From Chrysogorgia sp. JL179-B06 (Eukaryota > Cnidaria > Anthozoa > Scleralcyonacea > Chrysogorgiidae): a stretch of DNA of 64,000 nucleotides. Location of the stretch: positions 1,005,001 through 1,069,000 of the forward strand of contig JAYKKM010000042.1 of the NCBI GenBank assembly GCA_035772405.1, written 5' to 3'. Below, one piece after another: positions 35,643-49,429 of this stretch; within the stretch, counting starts at the first letter, position 1; each line of letters starts with the position of its first letter. The position numbers and the translations under genes were made by a program. Below the pieces are notes generated by a model. The model was not told the DNA's origin. It saw only the letters and a list, made by a program, of their open reading frames with translations, and made no database searches.

Positions 35643-35689
35643 ATACATAAAAGTAATACATAAACATAAACAGTTGGCAACTGTCAATA

Positions 35690-36865
<1,176 letters not shown>

Positions 36866-37121
36866 AGAAATACGTATACGCAACAACCCCTCCCCGCCGT
36901 CATAGCGTAGTGCTATAATTAGTTATTTTACTTAAAAATATATATAAGCCATTAATTTGCCAATCGAATGGACTTATAGTAGACACTACATGTATCTCTG
37001 GGAGCCTTTAAACTATCAAGCTTGTGTTCTAAATTTCATTGTTTCATAATTAGACATCAAACTAAATAACTAAATAACTCAGTGTTTAATTGTTGGGTGC
37101 AATATACCTGCACTGATTAAG

Positions 37122-37714
37122 ATTTGTTTGATATGTAAAGGCCGGATCCTCACTGTGATGTCACACTGTATATATTATATCTTTGGGATTATTGAATTAA
37201 AGCACTCAAAACGTAGGAAACTGCGTATGTTTAGTATCATCGGATTACATACTTTCATAATTTTGTTACATAATTGGCCGTTGATTTAATATTCTTTTAT
37301 ATGCATATAAATTGGCCCTTATGACCTCGTTTTACAGTAAAAATTATTTTGAATTTCTTGCACGATAACGAGGTCATAAGCGCCAATTTATATGCATATA
37401 AAATATTATTAAATCAGCGGCCATTTTCTAATAAGGTCTATGTACAGGCTTCTTCAATAAGTCATTATGCAGCGTGATGTCAAAATGAGGACATTTACAT
37501 CAGAGGCATAGCCAGGATTTTCTGTCAAGGCGGCCGGCCAGGAAAAACCTAGGGGGGCAGCCTAACTGAGGAAAATGAAGAGCCGAGAGTACAAATTTTC
37601 TCAGAGGGCCCACTTATTTTGCCAGGGCGGGGGAGGGCAGGAATTTTGCCAGGCCCTACGGCCCCCATCTGGCTACACCTCTGATTTACATATCAAACAA
37701 ATCTTAATATCTAA
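37122..37714. mobile_element. Fold-back MITE (TIR about 24 bp perfect, longer imperfect)
   Basis: AAGATTTGTTTGATATGTAAA at 37127 is mirrored at 37686-37706, and similarity continues inward (CCTCACTGTGATGTCAC against GTGATGTCAAAATGAGG). The centre is a near-perfect palindrome (37270-37435) around TTATATGCATATAAATTGGC...GCCAATTTATATGCATATAA. The right arm is interrupted by the hAT MITE. Confidence 0.75.
37501..37683. mobile_element. 183-bp hAT-type MITE with 8-bp target duplication
   Basis: The ends are CAGAGGCATAGCCAG and CTGGCTACACCTCTG, inverted repeats with two mismatches. The flanks are a perfect 8-bp direct repeat ATTTACAT at 37493-37500 and 37684-37691. An 8-bp duplication plus CAG-starting TIRs is the hAT signature. 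It is non-autonomous and lies in the right arm of the enclosing MITE. Confidence 0.9.
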
Positions 37715-39209
37715 CTGAGATTATGGAAGAATTGTAAATGCCAATCTTTATAATGAATTATTTTGTTCTTTCAAGTACATGTAGGAGAGTTTATTTCAAA
37801 CTGAATTTTTCATTGTACCGGTATTTATATATATATATATATATATAAACATTTTAAGTCTTCTGGTGTTAATACTACCATCGGTCACTAAGAAAGAATT
37901 AACTTGTCACATATAGCTGCATCAATTGTTTATGATAACTTACAGTCAGTATTATGTCAGCTATGGTTCATAATGACTCTCATAATATCCAAAAATGTTA
38001 AAATATCTGCAATAATTCACCACATCCCTATAGGTTGTGGATGACCAATGGTGCATGCATATACAATTATTATTATTGATAAATATTTTACTCCACTGGA
38101 AGACCTCTATTGCTATCATAATATTAATTAACACATGCCATATTTATTCCAATGGTAATTAACCCAATAGTCTATGCAACAGCAGAGCATGCAACATTAT
38201 GTATTATCTAAATTATATCAGTACTTGTTTAACCCATAATGGTTGACATGCCCTTTGCCTGCTATGCATTGTCGCAATAGTGAGCTGACACACGTTCAAT
38301 CCCTAACATTTCCCCTAATACAGCGAGACTGCATCAAATCATAAAATACTGTACAATCCTGCTTATAAGACTCCTATAGTTATTGGCCCCCTGTTTGTTA
38401 ACAGAAAATACCTTCTGATTTAATATAAGGTATATAATTAAGCCCACACAGATATAAGCCCAGCATTGCTCTACATTATATAGCACCTTTCCTAACAAAA
38501 ATAACAAAAAATTAGAGAATAAAAGTAAATAATAAGATAAAAAGTTACGGCAACATTCTGTATCTCATTACTGACAAATCATTTTGAGGCTGCTTACCAT
38601 AATGTGTGAGCAGGTTTTGCTATATAACATAGGGCATCATTTTTGACATTATAAATTCTAGTTAATATTTGTTACTCAGTACTTACATTTTTCTTAATTG
38701 ACTATTAAAGCAAAAACTTGAGTAAAAAAGTGGCAACCATTTGCTTGTTATGCATTTTGAAACATTTTAGTTCGAGTGATCTCACATATTATATCAATTT
38801 TACATTTGATTGTTTGTAAGAAATGTAATAAAATCTACTATATAATGTCCTTCAGGAAGCACTTCAACAATCAATCTTAAATATATATGGAACCGGAATT
38901 GCATGTGCAGTTCTATTCCAAGGACAAAAGTGTTTACACAGAAACACTAAGTGGAGGCCAGGCCAGGCCTAACATGTGTAGGTCTATAAACCTGTACAAT
39001 GCATGTTTACAATGAAACACCACTCAAATGTACAAGTGCCCATACAACAATTAAAAGCACAACATTTATGCATGTAATGGAGTAAATTATATCACGAGAT
39101 AAACATAATCAGGATGATCAAGGTGCATTTCACATGCTTGGTGGCTGAGCTGACACATCTACAGTAGTATTATAAAATTCTGATTGAGCTCAAAAACTGT
39201 GTTATTATA

Positions 39210-39760
39210 TTACTCAACTAACGTGTTCGACGTATTTAAGTATTTTAAGTAGTTTAAATCACAAAAGGAACTCAAAGAACACCTGGATACAACGCTAATC
39301 AAGGTACTAACACAACAGAATGTTTTAACTGCAACGTTGAGTACATTTTCATCGCTAAAATCGCTACAAAGTCTTCCTAGCAACGCACATAACAACGCAT
39401 ATAATAACAGTTAAATCTGCATTTTTCATGGCTTTATTGTTAATTTAATGGTGTTATTTTATAAAAGAAATAAAAAACCTTGTCTTGTGTGATTATCGAG
39501 TTATAATGGCACTCGAGAAGCTAGAAAAACACTCGGCTATCGCCTAGTAATAATTGTTGATCAGGACTGTTAAAAACAGAGTTTTGCAAGCAAAAGCATA
39601 TTAACGACAGAGAAAGCATAACAATGGCAGAGAAAGCTTGTGTATATACTACCACTTAAAATATCCAGACCTATAGGCTATTATTTAACTCACTTACCTA
39701 GCAGCTTATCTGTAGTCACATTTAATATTGTATAAAGCATCACCAAACTTGTCGCCATTG
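39210..39760. other. Non-coding stretch
   Basis: No domain-bearing ORF or repeat was recognised. A 61-codon ORF on the minus strand at 39210-39395 has no family signal. Confidence 0.35.
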
Positions 39761-39859
39761 TTCACGGTCTTTTGACCTAATAGTATCGCTGTGTTTTTTT
39801 TTCATAGCAAGCCGTATTTCGCGTTGATTGCTGGTGTTTTCTCTATGTTTTTTACCTTA

Positions 39860-39926
39860 CTTTCTGCCCCGTAAACAGGCCAAGTTGGTTCATGGATATA
39901 TATTCCGCTCGCCCGGTCGCCGTTGA

Positions 39927-39994
<68 letters not shown>

Positions 39995-40095
39995 TGCATC
40001 TCGCGTGATAAGGGACTAAACGCCGGTCGATATTAGCACCCTCGCCCTCAGGCTTTCGGCCGGCGCTTCGCGCCGGGCGAGGGGATAATATTTTG
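39860..40095. mobile_element. (AT)n-cored element, copy 3
   Basis: GTCGCCGTTGACCAT leads into (AT)n (39928-39990), followed by TTGCATCTCGCGTGATAAGG, GACTAAACGCCGGTCGATAT and a GC-rich hairpin (GCCGGCGCTTCGCGCCGGGC region, 40058-40080). The right flank equals that of copies 1 and 2; the left flank beyond GTTGACCAT is different. Confidence 0.7.
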
Positions 40096-42599
40096 ACAGT
40101 TGGAATTAAATCCATGCAGTTTAAAATATATACCATTTGTTCTTTATAATACTGCAGAATAGTAAGTGGTAGTACAAATTTTGGAATTGCATGTGCAGTA
40201 TGTTTATTATTTGATTAAAATTATAAATACTATATATGCTTGATAATTAGCCTATATATACAGTAGTTTAGGGTGAAAAAACATGCATACTATTGCTGTA
40301 TTTATATGACCTGGGCCTGCAGTCCTACAATTTTGTAGCAATAAACAAGCAATACTATGTATACTTGTCAATGTTAATACTAATTAATAAATACACTGCT
40401 GCCGTGAATAAGGGAGAGCTCGGGGGGAAACAGACGATACAGTACATGGATGATTGTCAAGCAAGCTCATATCCTCAGAAAAATTATTCTCTTTCCCGGA
40501 CAGGGATAACTTTCTGATTTCCAGTGAGATGCTCTGACCATTGAGCTACCAAGACTCAGCTATGGTGAGTGAACGTTACATTGATGTACTGATTCTATTG
40601 ATATAACAGCAGTGTATATATATTAACACACCCAATCATTAGTCATTACTGAAATATATAGTAACTGCTGTGCATAGGCAGTACATATATCATTAGAACC
40701 AGTGCATCATTGTAACCTCTCTCCATCTGAATCTCGATGGCTCAAAGGTTAGAGGCCGTCACTGGCAATAATGTTTCTGACGATATGATCTTGACGTCCA
40801 TGTTTTGTATACTAGCATGTATTCCATATGATATAATCTGTGTTTACAGTTGTCCATCCATTATGGAACATGTTAGACATACAAATTTTTTCATAAGGAT
40901 ACTTAGCTGGCCTAGTGGGTCACAACTTATTCTGTCAATGTAAAATACAGTTTATTATTATTATGTTAACATTGGGTATGTTGACACTACTATGTGTGTT
41001 AGCTAGATCATTGTCGACAAGCAGACTAGGCATGGAATTCTGAATATAGGTTATAATATATATATATATATATATATATGCATTGTGCACGGTGATATAA
41101 TTTAGATACTATAGTACACAATGCCATATAATATGCTTTGTTACATGGCAATTAATATGGTATCTGCAATCTGCATTGGGCTTTATTATTAGTAGTATTG
41201 TTAATGCATTATTATTATTAGTATTAATAATAATAATAATAATACAATAATATTTATACAGGATAGCCCCTTCAATGCTAACACTGGTATCAATATATGG
41301 GGTCTTGTTTTCTAACAAATTACAGCGTTACAAATGTACAGTACAATGTTACAAAAACTAATTTTAACTCAAAAGTTGTATATCCTTCACATATTGTAAA
41401 TTAAGGCAATAGATAATGGAGCTATAACATGTATGAACAGATTAATTTAAACATGGAAAATAGCTCTTTACTGGTAGATATGATGTTAAAATGCCATGGA
41501 ATTTCCTAACTAGCATTATACAATGTAACTTGCTTCTAATACAAGAGGTACAAAACTTGGATTTTCTATTAACCAATCAGTTTCAAGTCCCGACTTGAGG
41601 AAAGATCAGTTTCCCTGACATACATAGGACCATCAATATTTAGTTATCCATATTCCTGCCAGCTCCACATCACAGTAGTCCAATGTGGGTAGAATTATCA
41701 ACATACTGTATATAATCTATCCACACCAACAATTGGAGTAGAATCCCTAATACGTCTTAGTCAATCTAATTTGAATGGACCCCTATACATTTGCACTATA
41801 TGCATCCGTAGACATTTGAACGAATTTGATTTTTTTAAAGGACACTCATTGTATTATAGAGATGCACTTTATTCCTTCAACAGCCTTTGGTGTCTATATA
41901 CAAAATACTGCATTGATTATTTCGTGAGTCATCAATATTGTGATAAAAACACGTTCTATTATAGAGTGTGATATTCTATTCAGCCAAAAGTTTGAGAAAA
42001 GTTCAAATATAAGCGAATTATTGCTAGAAAAATAACTTTGTTTTGAAAAAATACAACAAAATAATAAAATGTTAGCACAATTAAAAAACTCTCCAAATAA
42101 AATGGTTAAATTCAAGATCTAGTTGATTCAATAACTCAAATTAAAACGTTAACAAATTTAAGTAGTTGCGCATCAATAGAACTAGTAACTATGACAGACA
42201 AAGCAATGGTCAATAATACCTAAAAATGCTAATTATTTCCAAAATTACAGCTAGTAGGGAATGGAAAAATCACAAAAAATACACTGGCTTCCTTTCAATA
42301 TAAAATGAACGTGCGGAATATAAGCAAAATAATACTTTTCCTTGAGAATTAGTAAAAACACAAAATATTGGAGCAATAATAGCTATTTTATTTTATTATG
42401 AATGACTATTACTTGTACATATAAAAATTCTAAGATATTTTATAAAAGTAGCAATATAGTTTTGAGCAGGTTGAAAGTTTTTATGTTTACCAAATAATAT
42501 AACTTTTTACACAGGTTAAATTGTGAACTTCAACACAGTAATGGTAATATTCAAAATCAAGAAAATCTTTAAACCAATATTATATATAATATAACGATT

Positions 42600-43265
42600 T
42601 ATATGGTCTTCAACATTTCGAAGGCTGGTCATTATATTATACTGGCACAATGTAGTTATAACATTTTTGGATAAATGTTGGTCTTCGAGATGTCGAGGAC
42701 CATGTTAAGATTCAATTTAACATAAGGATTAAAATAAGTATGGTCTTCAACATTTCAACATGTCACGAGGACCATGTTAAGATTCATTTTAATATAAGGA
42801 TTAAAATAAATTATGGTCTTTGAATATTAATATGGTCCTCGACATCTCGAAGACCAACATTTTCCCACCCATGTTAGAACTACATTGTACTACAATATAA
42901 TTTTCATTAGTGACCAACCGGCATTGAAATATTGAAGACCATATTTTAATCATTATGTTAAATTGAATCTTAACATGGTCCTCGACATCTCCAAGACCAA
43001 CATTTTCCCACCCATGCTATAACTGCATTGTACTACAATATAATTTTTTCATTAGTGACCAACCGGTATTGAAATATTGAAGACCATATTTTAATCATTA
43101 TGTTAAATTGAATCTTAACATGGTCCTCGACATCTCCAAGACCAACATTTTCCCACCCATGCTAGAACTACATTGTACTACAATATAATTTTCATTAGTG
43201 ACCAACCGGTATTGAAATACTGAAGACCATATTTTAATCATTATGTTAAATTTAATCTTAACATG
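42600..43265. repeat. 144-bp repeat units, first inverted then direct
   Basis: Units containing GAAGACCATATTTTAATCAT start at 42934, 43079 and 43222, each with CATGGTCCTCGACATCTCC and GTGACCAACCGGTATTGAAA. 42660-42840 carries the same words in reverse complement (GTCGAGGACCATGTTAAG). The cluster is therefore a fold-back. Confidence 0.75.
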
Positions 43266-44995
43266 CATTTTTTTCTTAAACAGAAAAATTTCTCCCTCAA
43301 AATATTTACTGCATTTCAATATATTTGTCCAAGCTTGGTCTTCGATTATTTCGAGGACTATTACCTGTGGTCATAAAACCACAATTCATGACATATTTTG
43401 CAATTTTTTCTTAACCTGAAAAATTTCCCCCTCAAAATATTTACTGCATTTCAATATATTTGTCCAAGCTTGGTCTTCGATGTTTCGAGGACCATTACCT
43501 GTGGTCATAAAACCACAATTCATGACATTTTTGCATTTTTTTCTTGAACAGTAAAATTTCCCCCTCAAAATATTTACTGCATTTCAATATATTGTCCAAG
43601 CTTCGTCTTCAGTATTTCGAGGACTATTACCTGTGGTCATAAAACCACAATTCATGACATATTTTGCAATTTTTTCTTAAAGTGAAAAATTTCTCCCTCA
43701 AAATATTTACTGAATTGGTTGCATGCTCACTGTTTGCCTGTTGCCATGATGATAAATTTGCTGCATTTGCATTGATTTATAAAAGTCAATAAATGTGTTG
43801 CAATTTTGCATTAATTTCTCCATTAATATTTACTGCATTTCAATATATTTGTCCAAGCTTGATCTTCGATGTTTCGAGCACCATTACCCGTGGTCATAAA
43901 ACCACAATTCATGACATATTTTGCATTTTTTTCTTAAACAGAAAAATTTCCCCCTCAAAATATTTACTGCATTTCAATATATTTGTCCAAGCTTCGTCTT
44001 CGATATTTCGAGGACTATTACCTGTGGTCGTAAAACCACAATTCATGACATATTTTGCAATTTTTTCTTAACCTGAAAAATTTCCCCCTCAAAATATTTA
44101 CTGCATTTCAATATATTTGTCCAAGCTTGGTCTTCAATGTTTCGAGGACCATTACCTGTGGTCATAAAACCACAATTCATGACATTTTTGCATTTTTTTC
44201 TTAAACAGAAAAATTTCCTCCTCAAAATATTTACTGCATTTCAATATATTTGTCCAAGCTTGGTCTTCGATATTTCGAGAACTAATACCTGTGGTCATAA
44301 AATCACAATTCATGACATATTTTGCAATTTTTTCTTAAACAGAAGAATTTCCCCAAATTTATCAACTGCATTTCAACATATTTGTCCAAGCTTGGTTTTC
44401 GATATTTCGAGGACCATTACTTGTTGTTATAAAACCAAAATTCATGACATATTTTGCAATTTTTTCTGAACCAGAAAAATTTCCCCCTCAAAATATTTAC
44501 TGCATTTCAATATATTTGTCCAAGCTTGGTCTTCGATATTTCGAGGACCATTACCTGTGGTCATAAAACCACAAATCATGACATATTTTGCAATTCTTTC
44601 TTAAACAGAAGAATTTCCCCTCAAAATATTTACTGCATTTCAATATATTTGTCCAAGCTTGGTCTTCGATATTTCGAGGACTATTACCTGTGGTTATAAA
44701 ACCACAATTCATGACATATTTTGCAATTCTTTCTTAAACAGAAGAATTTCCCCGCAAAATATTTACTGCTTTTCAATATATTTGTCCAAGCTTGGTCTTC
44801 GATATTTCGAGGACTATTACCTGTGGTCATAAAACCACAATTCATGACATATTTTGCAATTCTTTCTTAAACAGAAAAATTTCCCCTCAAAATATTTACT
44901 GCATTTCAATATATTTGTCCAAGCTTGGTCTTCGATATTTCGAGGAATATTACCTGTGGTTATAAAACCACAATTCATGAAAAATTTTTCATTTT
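43266..44995 (+). repeat. Tandem satellite, 132-134-bp unit, about 12 copies
   Basis: The word TTCATGACAT (one copy ATCATGACAT) starts at 43387, 43519, 43651, 43909, 44042, 44176, 44309, 44441, 44575, 44707, 44841 and 44974. The interval is 132-134 bp except for one 258-bp step holding a diverged unit (43690-43800). Each unit has three self-complementary features: CCAAGCTTGG, GGTCTTCGATATTTCGAGGACC and TGTGGTCATAAAACCACA. Confidence 0.95.
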
Positions 44996-46619
44996 GCATC
45001 TTTTTTACAGAAAAACTGTTTTTTTCTTATTAACTAACTGCATTACCATTATTTCTCCAAGTACATGATTTCACTTCACTGGTTTGATTGTAGGCATTAT
45101 CCAGGGCATATATATTTCAAGGCCCTGTTTCATTTTACATTATTTATTCATAGCAACACTGTTACCTCATTTGAAACAAGTTCAATTAATATAATCGTTT
45201 TTGATATTACAAGGAATTTATTGGCAATGTGAATATATAATTGTTGCTCATTTTTACTGACAAACTGTCAACAAAATCAACTAGACAGTTTTCGTCTTTA
45301 CCTAAACATTTTCAATATATTCTGCACACCTTGTTATAAAATGTTATAAATTGATGATATTACGTTATTTTAGCATCAGTGAAATATGTTTATGTTTTTT
45401 TCGTTATAAAATACAATTTTTATCAACAGATAACTGGTTACCTCCAATTTCTTGTTATATCATTACCGCAAGATGTGCGTAAATTATGGCTAAATGGAAT
45501 ATCACACCCGTTAATATTACGTGTTTAAAGTAATTTCTTTCTTAGTGATTGATGGTAGAAACAGCACTATTCTGTTGCTGCACTCAAAAATTTAAAAATG
45601 CCAAAATGCCCGGGTCTTGCAAGAGGCCCGGCCTCATCGCCACCGTCAATCACTTGTGATTGGTGTATTCTGCAGACCAATGAAATGTTGCAACCATTAT
45701 GCGTATTGCGTACCTACCAGTAACACAAAGTACCGGCCGTTCATCTCAACACTTTATCCAATTCCGCTGGCTAAAAGCATTTATTATACATTCAAAATTC
45801 ATTCTCGTTTCCTATTGGTCAATTCCAGTGAATTCTTAATCTCTGGCAGGTGCGACCTCATTTCTGTTGAATACTGTGAATTATTGCACGAAGGTGTCCA
45901 AAACAAAAATTATTCAACGCTGATGACGTCACTAGGACAAAGCGTGCAAAAATTACAAATTAAAAAATGCCTGTAGTAGATTTGTTTCTATATTTTTAGT
46001 AAGACTATCTTGAACAATGTATAATAAAACAACTGTTGGATTCGGCTTATGCATGAGATTAAGAGTTATCCAGATCTCGGTCAAAGTTATTCTTGATATC
46101 ATGATGCTCAACCTCATCCAATAATTGTATATTATGCTGTACTGTTACTACCATACAATAACATTATAAAGGTATGAGGTGTCTAAAAATATATATTGCA
46201 ATTAAGAGATCATTCATACATATTATGGAAATTTATGGGAGGGGTACACATGTCAGTCCTGGGGCCCGAGTTTTGCTCTCGCTGGCCTTGATGAATCATC
46301 AATAGTGTGAGACAAGTGCTGTAATTTCTTTCTTAGTGATTTATGGTAGAAACGGCAGTAAACTTTAAAAAGTTTACCCTATTTAGTTTGATGTCCTATG
46401 GAAGAATTAAATTCAAACAACACAAAGCTCTCAGAGATATTGTCCACTGCAAATTTATTCAGTTTTGCAAATAAATGGGCTAATACCTAATTCAAGTAAA
46501 GGAACTACAGTACTGTATTACAGTAGTAAATTAGCAACTACGCTATAAAAGTTTCAAACAGTATAAGCGGGCGAGGGGTGTTGCGTATAACGTATTTCTA
46601 GTTAAGTTAAGTTTAAGTA

Positions 46620-46835
46620 GCAAGCACGAGAGGGTCGGGTACGAATCACACGTTGGTCTTCCGAAAGTGAAAATTAATCCCCAGGACGCGAGTTAATTTT
46701 TAACTTCGAACACGGGTTGGTTTTTAACTCCAAAAACGGGAGTAAATTTAACTCCACAAAACGGCTTATTTTGAACCTTTTTTTTGGACCCGAATTTTGG
46801 AGTTAAAATAACTCCCTGAAAATAACAGTGTATTA
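46620..46835. repeat. Degenerate GGAGTTA / TAACTCC island
   Basis: Words such as GAGTTAATTTTTAACTTC, GGAGTAAATTTAACTCC and GGAGTTAAAATAACTCC recur over about 150 bp, ending CTGAAAATAACAGTGTAT. The end matches the terminus of the 31.2-kb fold-back. The left boundary was not found. Confidence 0.6.
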
Positions 46836-47465
46836 ACACATCCAAGCATTCAGTCCCGTAACTAAGATTTTTGAATAATTACTGAGTCGACATTGTGCTG
46901 ATCGAGCGCCAAGGCGCGCAAAACATCTTCGGGGTCTGGGGGTATGCACCCCGTGAAAATTTTTAAAATTTACGCCTTCTGTAATGGCTGAAAATACATC
47001 CAAATTTGTCAATTGTGATAAATTCCATGGGCATGTTCCCGTGGGGAAATTTTGAAATCTACAGTACAGTCCCTCCTTCAAATGCCATTTCATGCCTTTT
47101 GTTATAGAACGTTATATAAAACACTCGAAAGAGAGAGCACTGTAATTAATACATTTATTTTATCATATAGAAAATTCAAAGGGCTAGACAGGCCTATAAT
47201 TCTACATGTACATAACAAAAAACTAGTTACTGCAATTCAAATCAATATTATAACTAAAAAGCATTAGTAACTAGTTTCCCAAATTTTCTCGGTTCTACCA
47301 GGATCATATCGATCCAGAATTTGCTTACAAAGAGTTTTTGTACAGTTTTGTCTTGCATTGTAATCCCATTCAATATGTCTTGGCCAATGGTACTTCTGGT
47401 TCAACTCTTCAATCTTCTCAATGCAGTGAATTTTCTTTCACATGCATTGCTAGTTAATGGGCGAG
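46830..47465 (+). repeat. Interspersed repeat R3, copy 1
   Basis: Matches 53350-53945 in order: CATCCAAGCATTCAG, AATTGTGATAAATTCC, GGGGAAATTTTGAAATCTAC, ATGCCATTTCATGCCTTTTG and TTTCACATGCATTGCT. Non-coding. It carries a GGGTCTGGGGGTATGCACCC fragment at 46932. Confidence 0.7.
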
Positions 47466-48524
47466 GTGTTGTTGCGTGTACGTATTTCTTGTATCACAGT
47501 ATATTCCTGTACAAACGGATAACTTTTTTTGTTTCTATTATAAAGTCGTATAGGTATTAAGTGTCCCTCTGTTATAAACGGCCATATGTCAAAGTCCCTA
47601 AAATATTCCCAGTAATTTACTGTAGACTCTCCCTTGTTATTGTAACCTATATTAAACGAGTAGCTTCAATTATCTTTGGCACAATTTTTAGCGGAAGGGA
47701 ATTGAAACTAAAACGTGAGGTAATTTAGAGGCCGTAGAATACATATCACTTGAAATTTCACACAAGTGACTATTTTAAGCCAACGTAGTTTGCTTGGTAT
47801 GTGTATGGGAATTGTTGTACTTGGATTTGACATGTATGGGAATATGTTGTACTTGAAATTTCGATGAAGGAATTTTGTTGTTACTTTGGTGTCCCTCTAT
47901 TAAGTGACCAGCACCTGTATTAAGTGGCTACAAAGAAATTTGATTTGAATTTATCTATAACTAGAGTAGTGTTATACGATGTCCCATGCTGGTTGCGAAC
48001 CAAAACTGTTTACTAAATTACGAGACAAGTATAGTCCAGACATTGTGACTCTAATCCGTTGACTCGTAACATCAGAACACTTATTTTAAAGTACCGTTGT
48101 CATCTTGTTGTAAAATTACGTATTGATGATTGTCATCAATAAATATAAGAATGACAACAACTGTACTATAAATACAACTCCTCTTATCGACCATTCTTGC
48201 CGCCGGTTATAAAGACACTAAAGCATTGTGTCAAAACGTTTTGTCTTTCTTTTTGACTAGTTCCCTAGTCAAGACCATTTTCCATTGTAAAAATCTATTT
48301 TATTTTTTTCGGAGTATTCACTTTTGATTAATCCTTATTCTACTATTCTAGAAGATATCGACAATTGTTGACATGGTTACCATATTTGAAATAGATAACT
48401 TGATTGGAATTTATCTCTAACCTGAGTAGGATTACACCACTGTTGGTGAAAGTTAAATACATTTAACAGCTATATTGAGAACGTGTGCTTGTTAACCTTT
48501 TTCCTATTTTGTTTTTCCATTTAG
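47466..48524. other. Non-coding, probably intronic
   Basis: Unique AT-rich sequence upstream of the LRR exon, with no other exon-like segment that I could support. Confidence 0.4.
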
Positions 48525-48596
48525 ACATTTGGATGGAAACAAAATATCTGTCATTCCTGAGAAGCTGTTCAAGAATACATCAAACCTAGGAATGCT
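48525..48596 (+). CDS. Single 72-nt leucine-rich-repeat exon
   Basis: An acceptor (TTTTTCCATTTAG) precedes and a strong donor (GTAAGTGG) follows exactly 72 nt. The in-frame translation is HLDGNKISVIPEKLFKNTS then NLGML, a canonical 24-residue LRR (LxxNxIxxIPxxLFxxxxxL). One LRR per 72-nt exon with the same phase at both ends is the gene structure of LRR ectodomains such as LGR-type receptors and Slit. No neighbouring repeat exon was seen, so the owner gene must have long introns or this is an orphan exon. Confidence 0.75.
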
Positions 48597-48599
48597 GTA

Positions 48600-49400
48600 A
48601 GTGGCTAAAATGTCGTTGAATATCTGGTTAAAATATTCAACATACTGGTTTTTATTTCTTATAATTCCCATGTAGTCCCTGATTGGGATGGAAAAGTGAT
48701 GAAAAGTTTACCAGAATCAACAACGCTGTTGAAGTTAAACAGCATATTGATTTTCTATACTATGTAGTTATATATAAAACATCATGCTTAAGGACATCGT
48801 AAATATATACGTTATTGTACGAACCTATACATGCCGAAAATCATGATGATGAAAATCATGATGATGGCCATTTGCATTTGGATATTTACAAATTTTATTT
48901 TGTTTCCTAATCAGTACAGCCTCGGGAGAGAAGGGATTGCCTTCTGGACGATCTTTTTTATTATCCGCGAGAGGTGGGACTAAATGAGAGATTGTACTGC
49001 TATCTTATGATCGGACATGCCTGTTTGATGAAATACATCATAGAACTGCTATACCGCAAAACAACTTAGATCCTAACACTAATCCGTCAGCCTAATGGTT
49101 TTCTAATACGCTGTGACTATATGATAGCCAAATTGATAGGCAAGCCGGTCATTTAGTTTTGAAAACTATACTATGACCGGTAGTTAGTAATCGTAACAAT
49201 AATTCTAAAATAAACGCTAACCGTTAAAAATCAAGAAAAAAATGAAAGAAAAAAGTTAAAATAAAATAAAGTAAAAGTCGTTGCTAGTACGTTAGAGATG
49301 TCTTCCCGCGTGTTCTCACACCTGTCAAGCCGCACACAGCCTATAGTTGGCTTGTCATTGGCGTTCGACCAAACTCTTTATTCTTACGCCTATAACTGAA
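48600..49400. other. Non-coding, probably intronic
   Basis: Unique AT-rich sequence with no exon that I can support. An ATCATGATGATG short repeat occurs near 48,842. Confidence 0.35.
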
Positions 49401-49429
49401 CCATTATGCGCTCGTCATAATCCGGCGTT

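Larger units (their letters stand above)
36866..39200 (+). repeat. Diverged third copy of the inverted-repeat arm sequence
   Basis: CTAGAAATACGTATACGCAAC at 36866, GACATCAAACTAAATAAC at 37054, CACTAAGAAAGAATTAACTT near 37,890 and ATCTAAATTATATCA near 38,205 follow the order of the left arm but are much more diverged. Insertions include the MITE at 37122-37714. Homology fades beyond about 38.5 kb; the outer limit is uncertain. Confidence 0.5.
41948..45525. mobile_element. 3.58-kb non-autonomous TIR element carrying a satellite
   Basis: The left end AACACGTTCTATTATAGAG, then TGTGATATTCTATTCAGCC, pairs with the reverse complement of the right end (AACACGTAATATTAACGGG, then TGTGATATTCCATTTAGCC), about 38 bp with few mismatches. 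The flanks read GTGA-TAAA and TAAA-GTAATTT, so a TAAA (or TAA) target duplication is likely. The interior holds no transposase, only inverted 144-bp units and a 132-134-bp tandem array. Confidence 0.8.
40196..46603 (-). repeat. Right arm of the giant inverted repeat, interrupted by a TIR element
   Basis: Two blocks (40196-41947 and 45526-46603) together are the reverse complement of 32771-35642. The interruption at 41948-45525 has no counterpart in the left arm, so the left arm supplies the empty site (GTGATAAAAGTAATTT in this orientation). Arm divergence is roughly 3-8% by eye, with many short indels. Confidence 0.85.

Noticed and set aside
43793..44699. ORFs of 80-110 codons with repeated FNIFVQ-like phrases
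   Set aside because: They are translations of the satellite unit. Frame is kept for stretches only because some units differ by multiples of three.
43266..44995. Regular array considered as CRISPR-like
   Set aside because: The entire 132-134-bp unit is repeated with no unique spacers, and the context is eukaryotic; it is a satellite.
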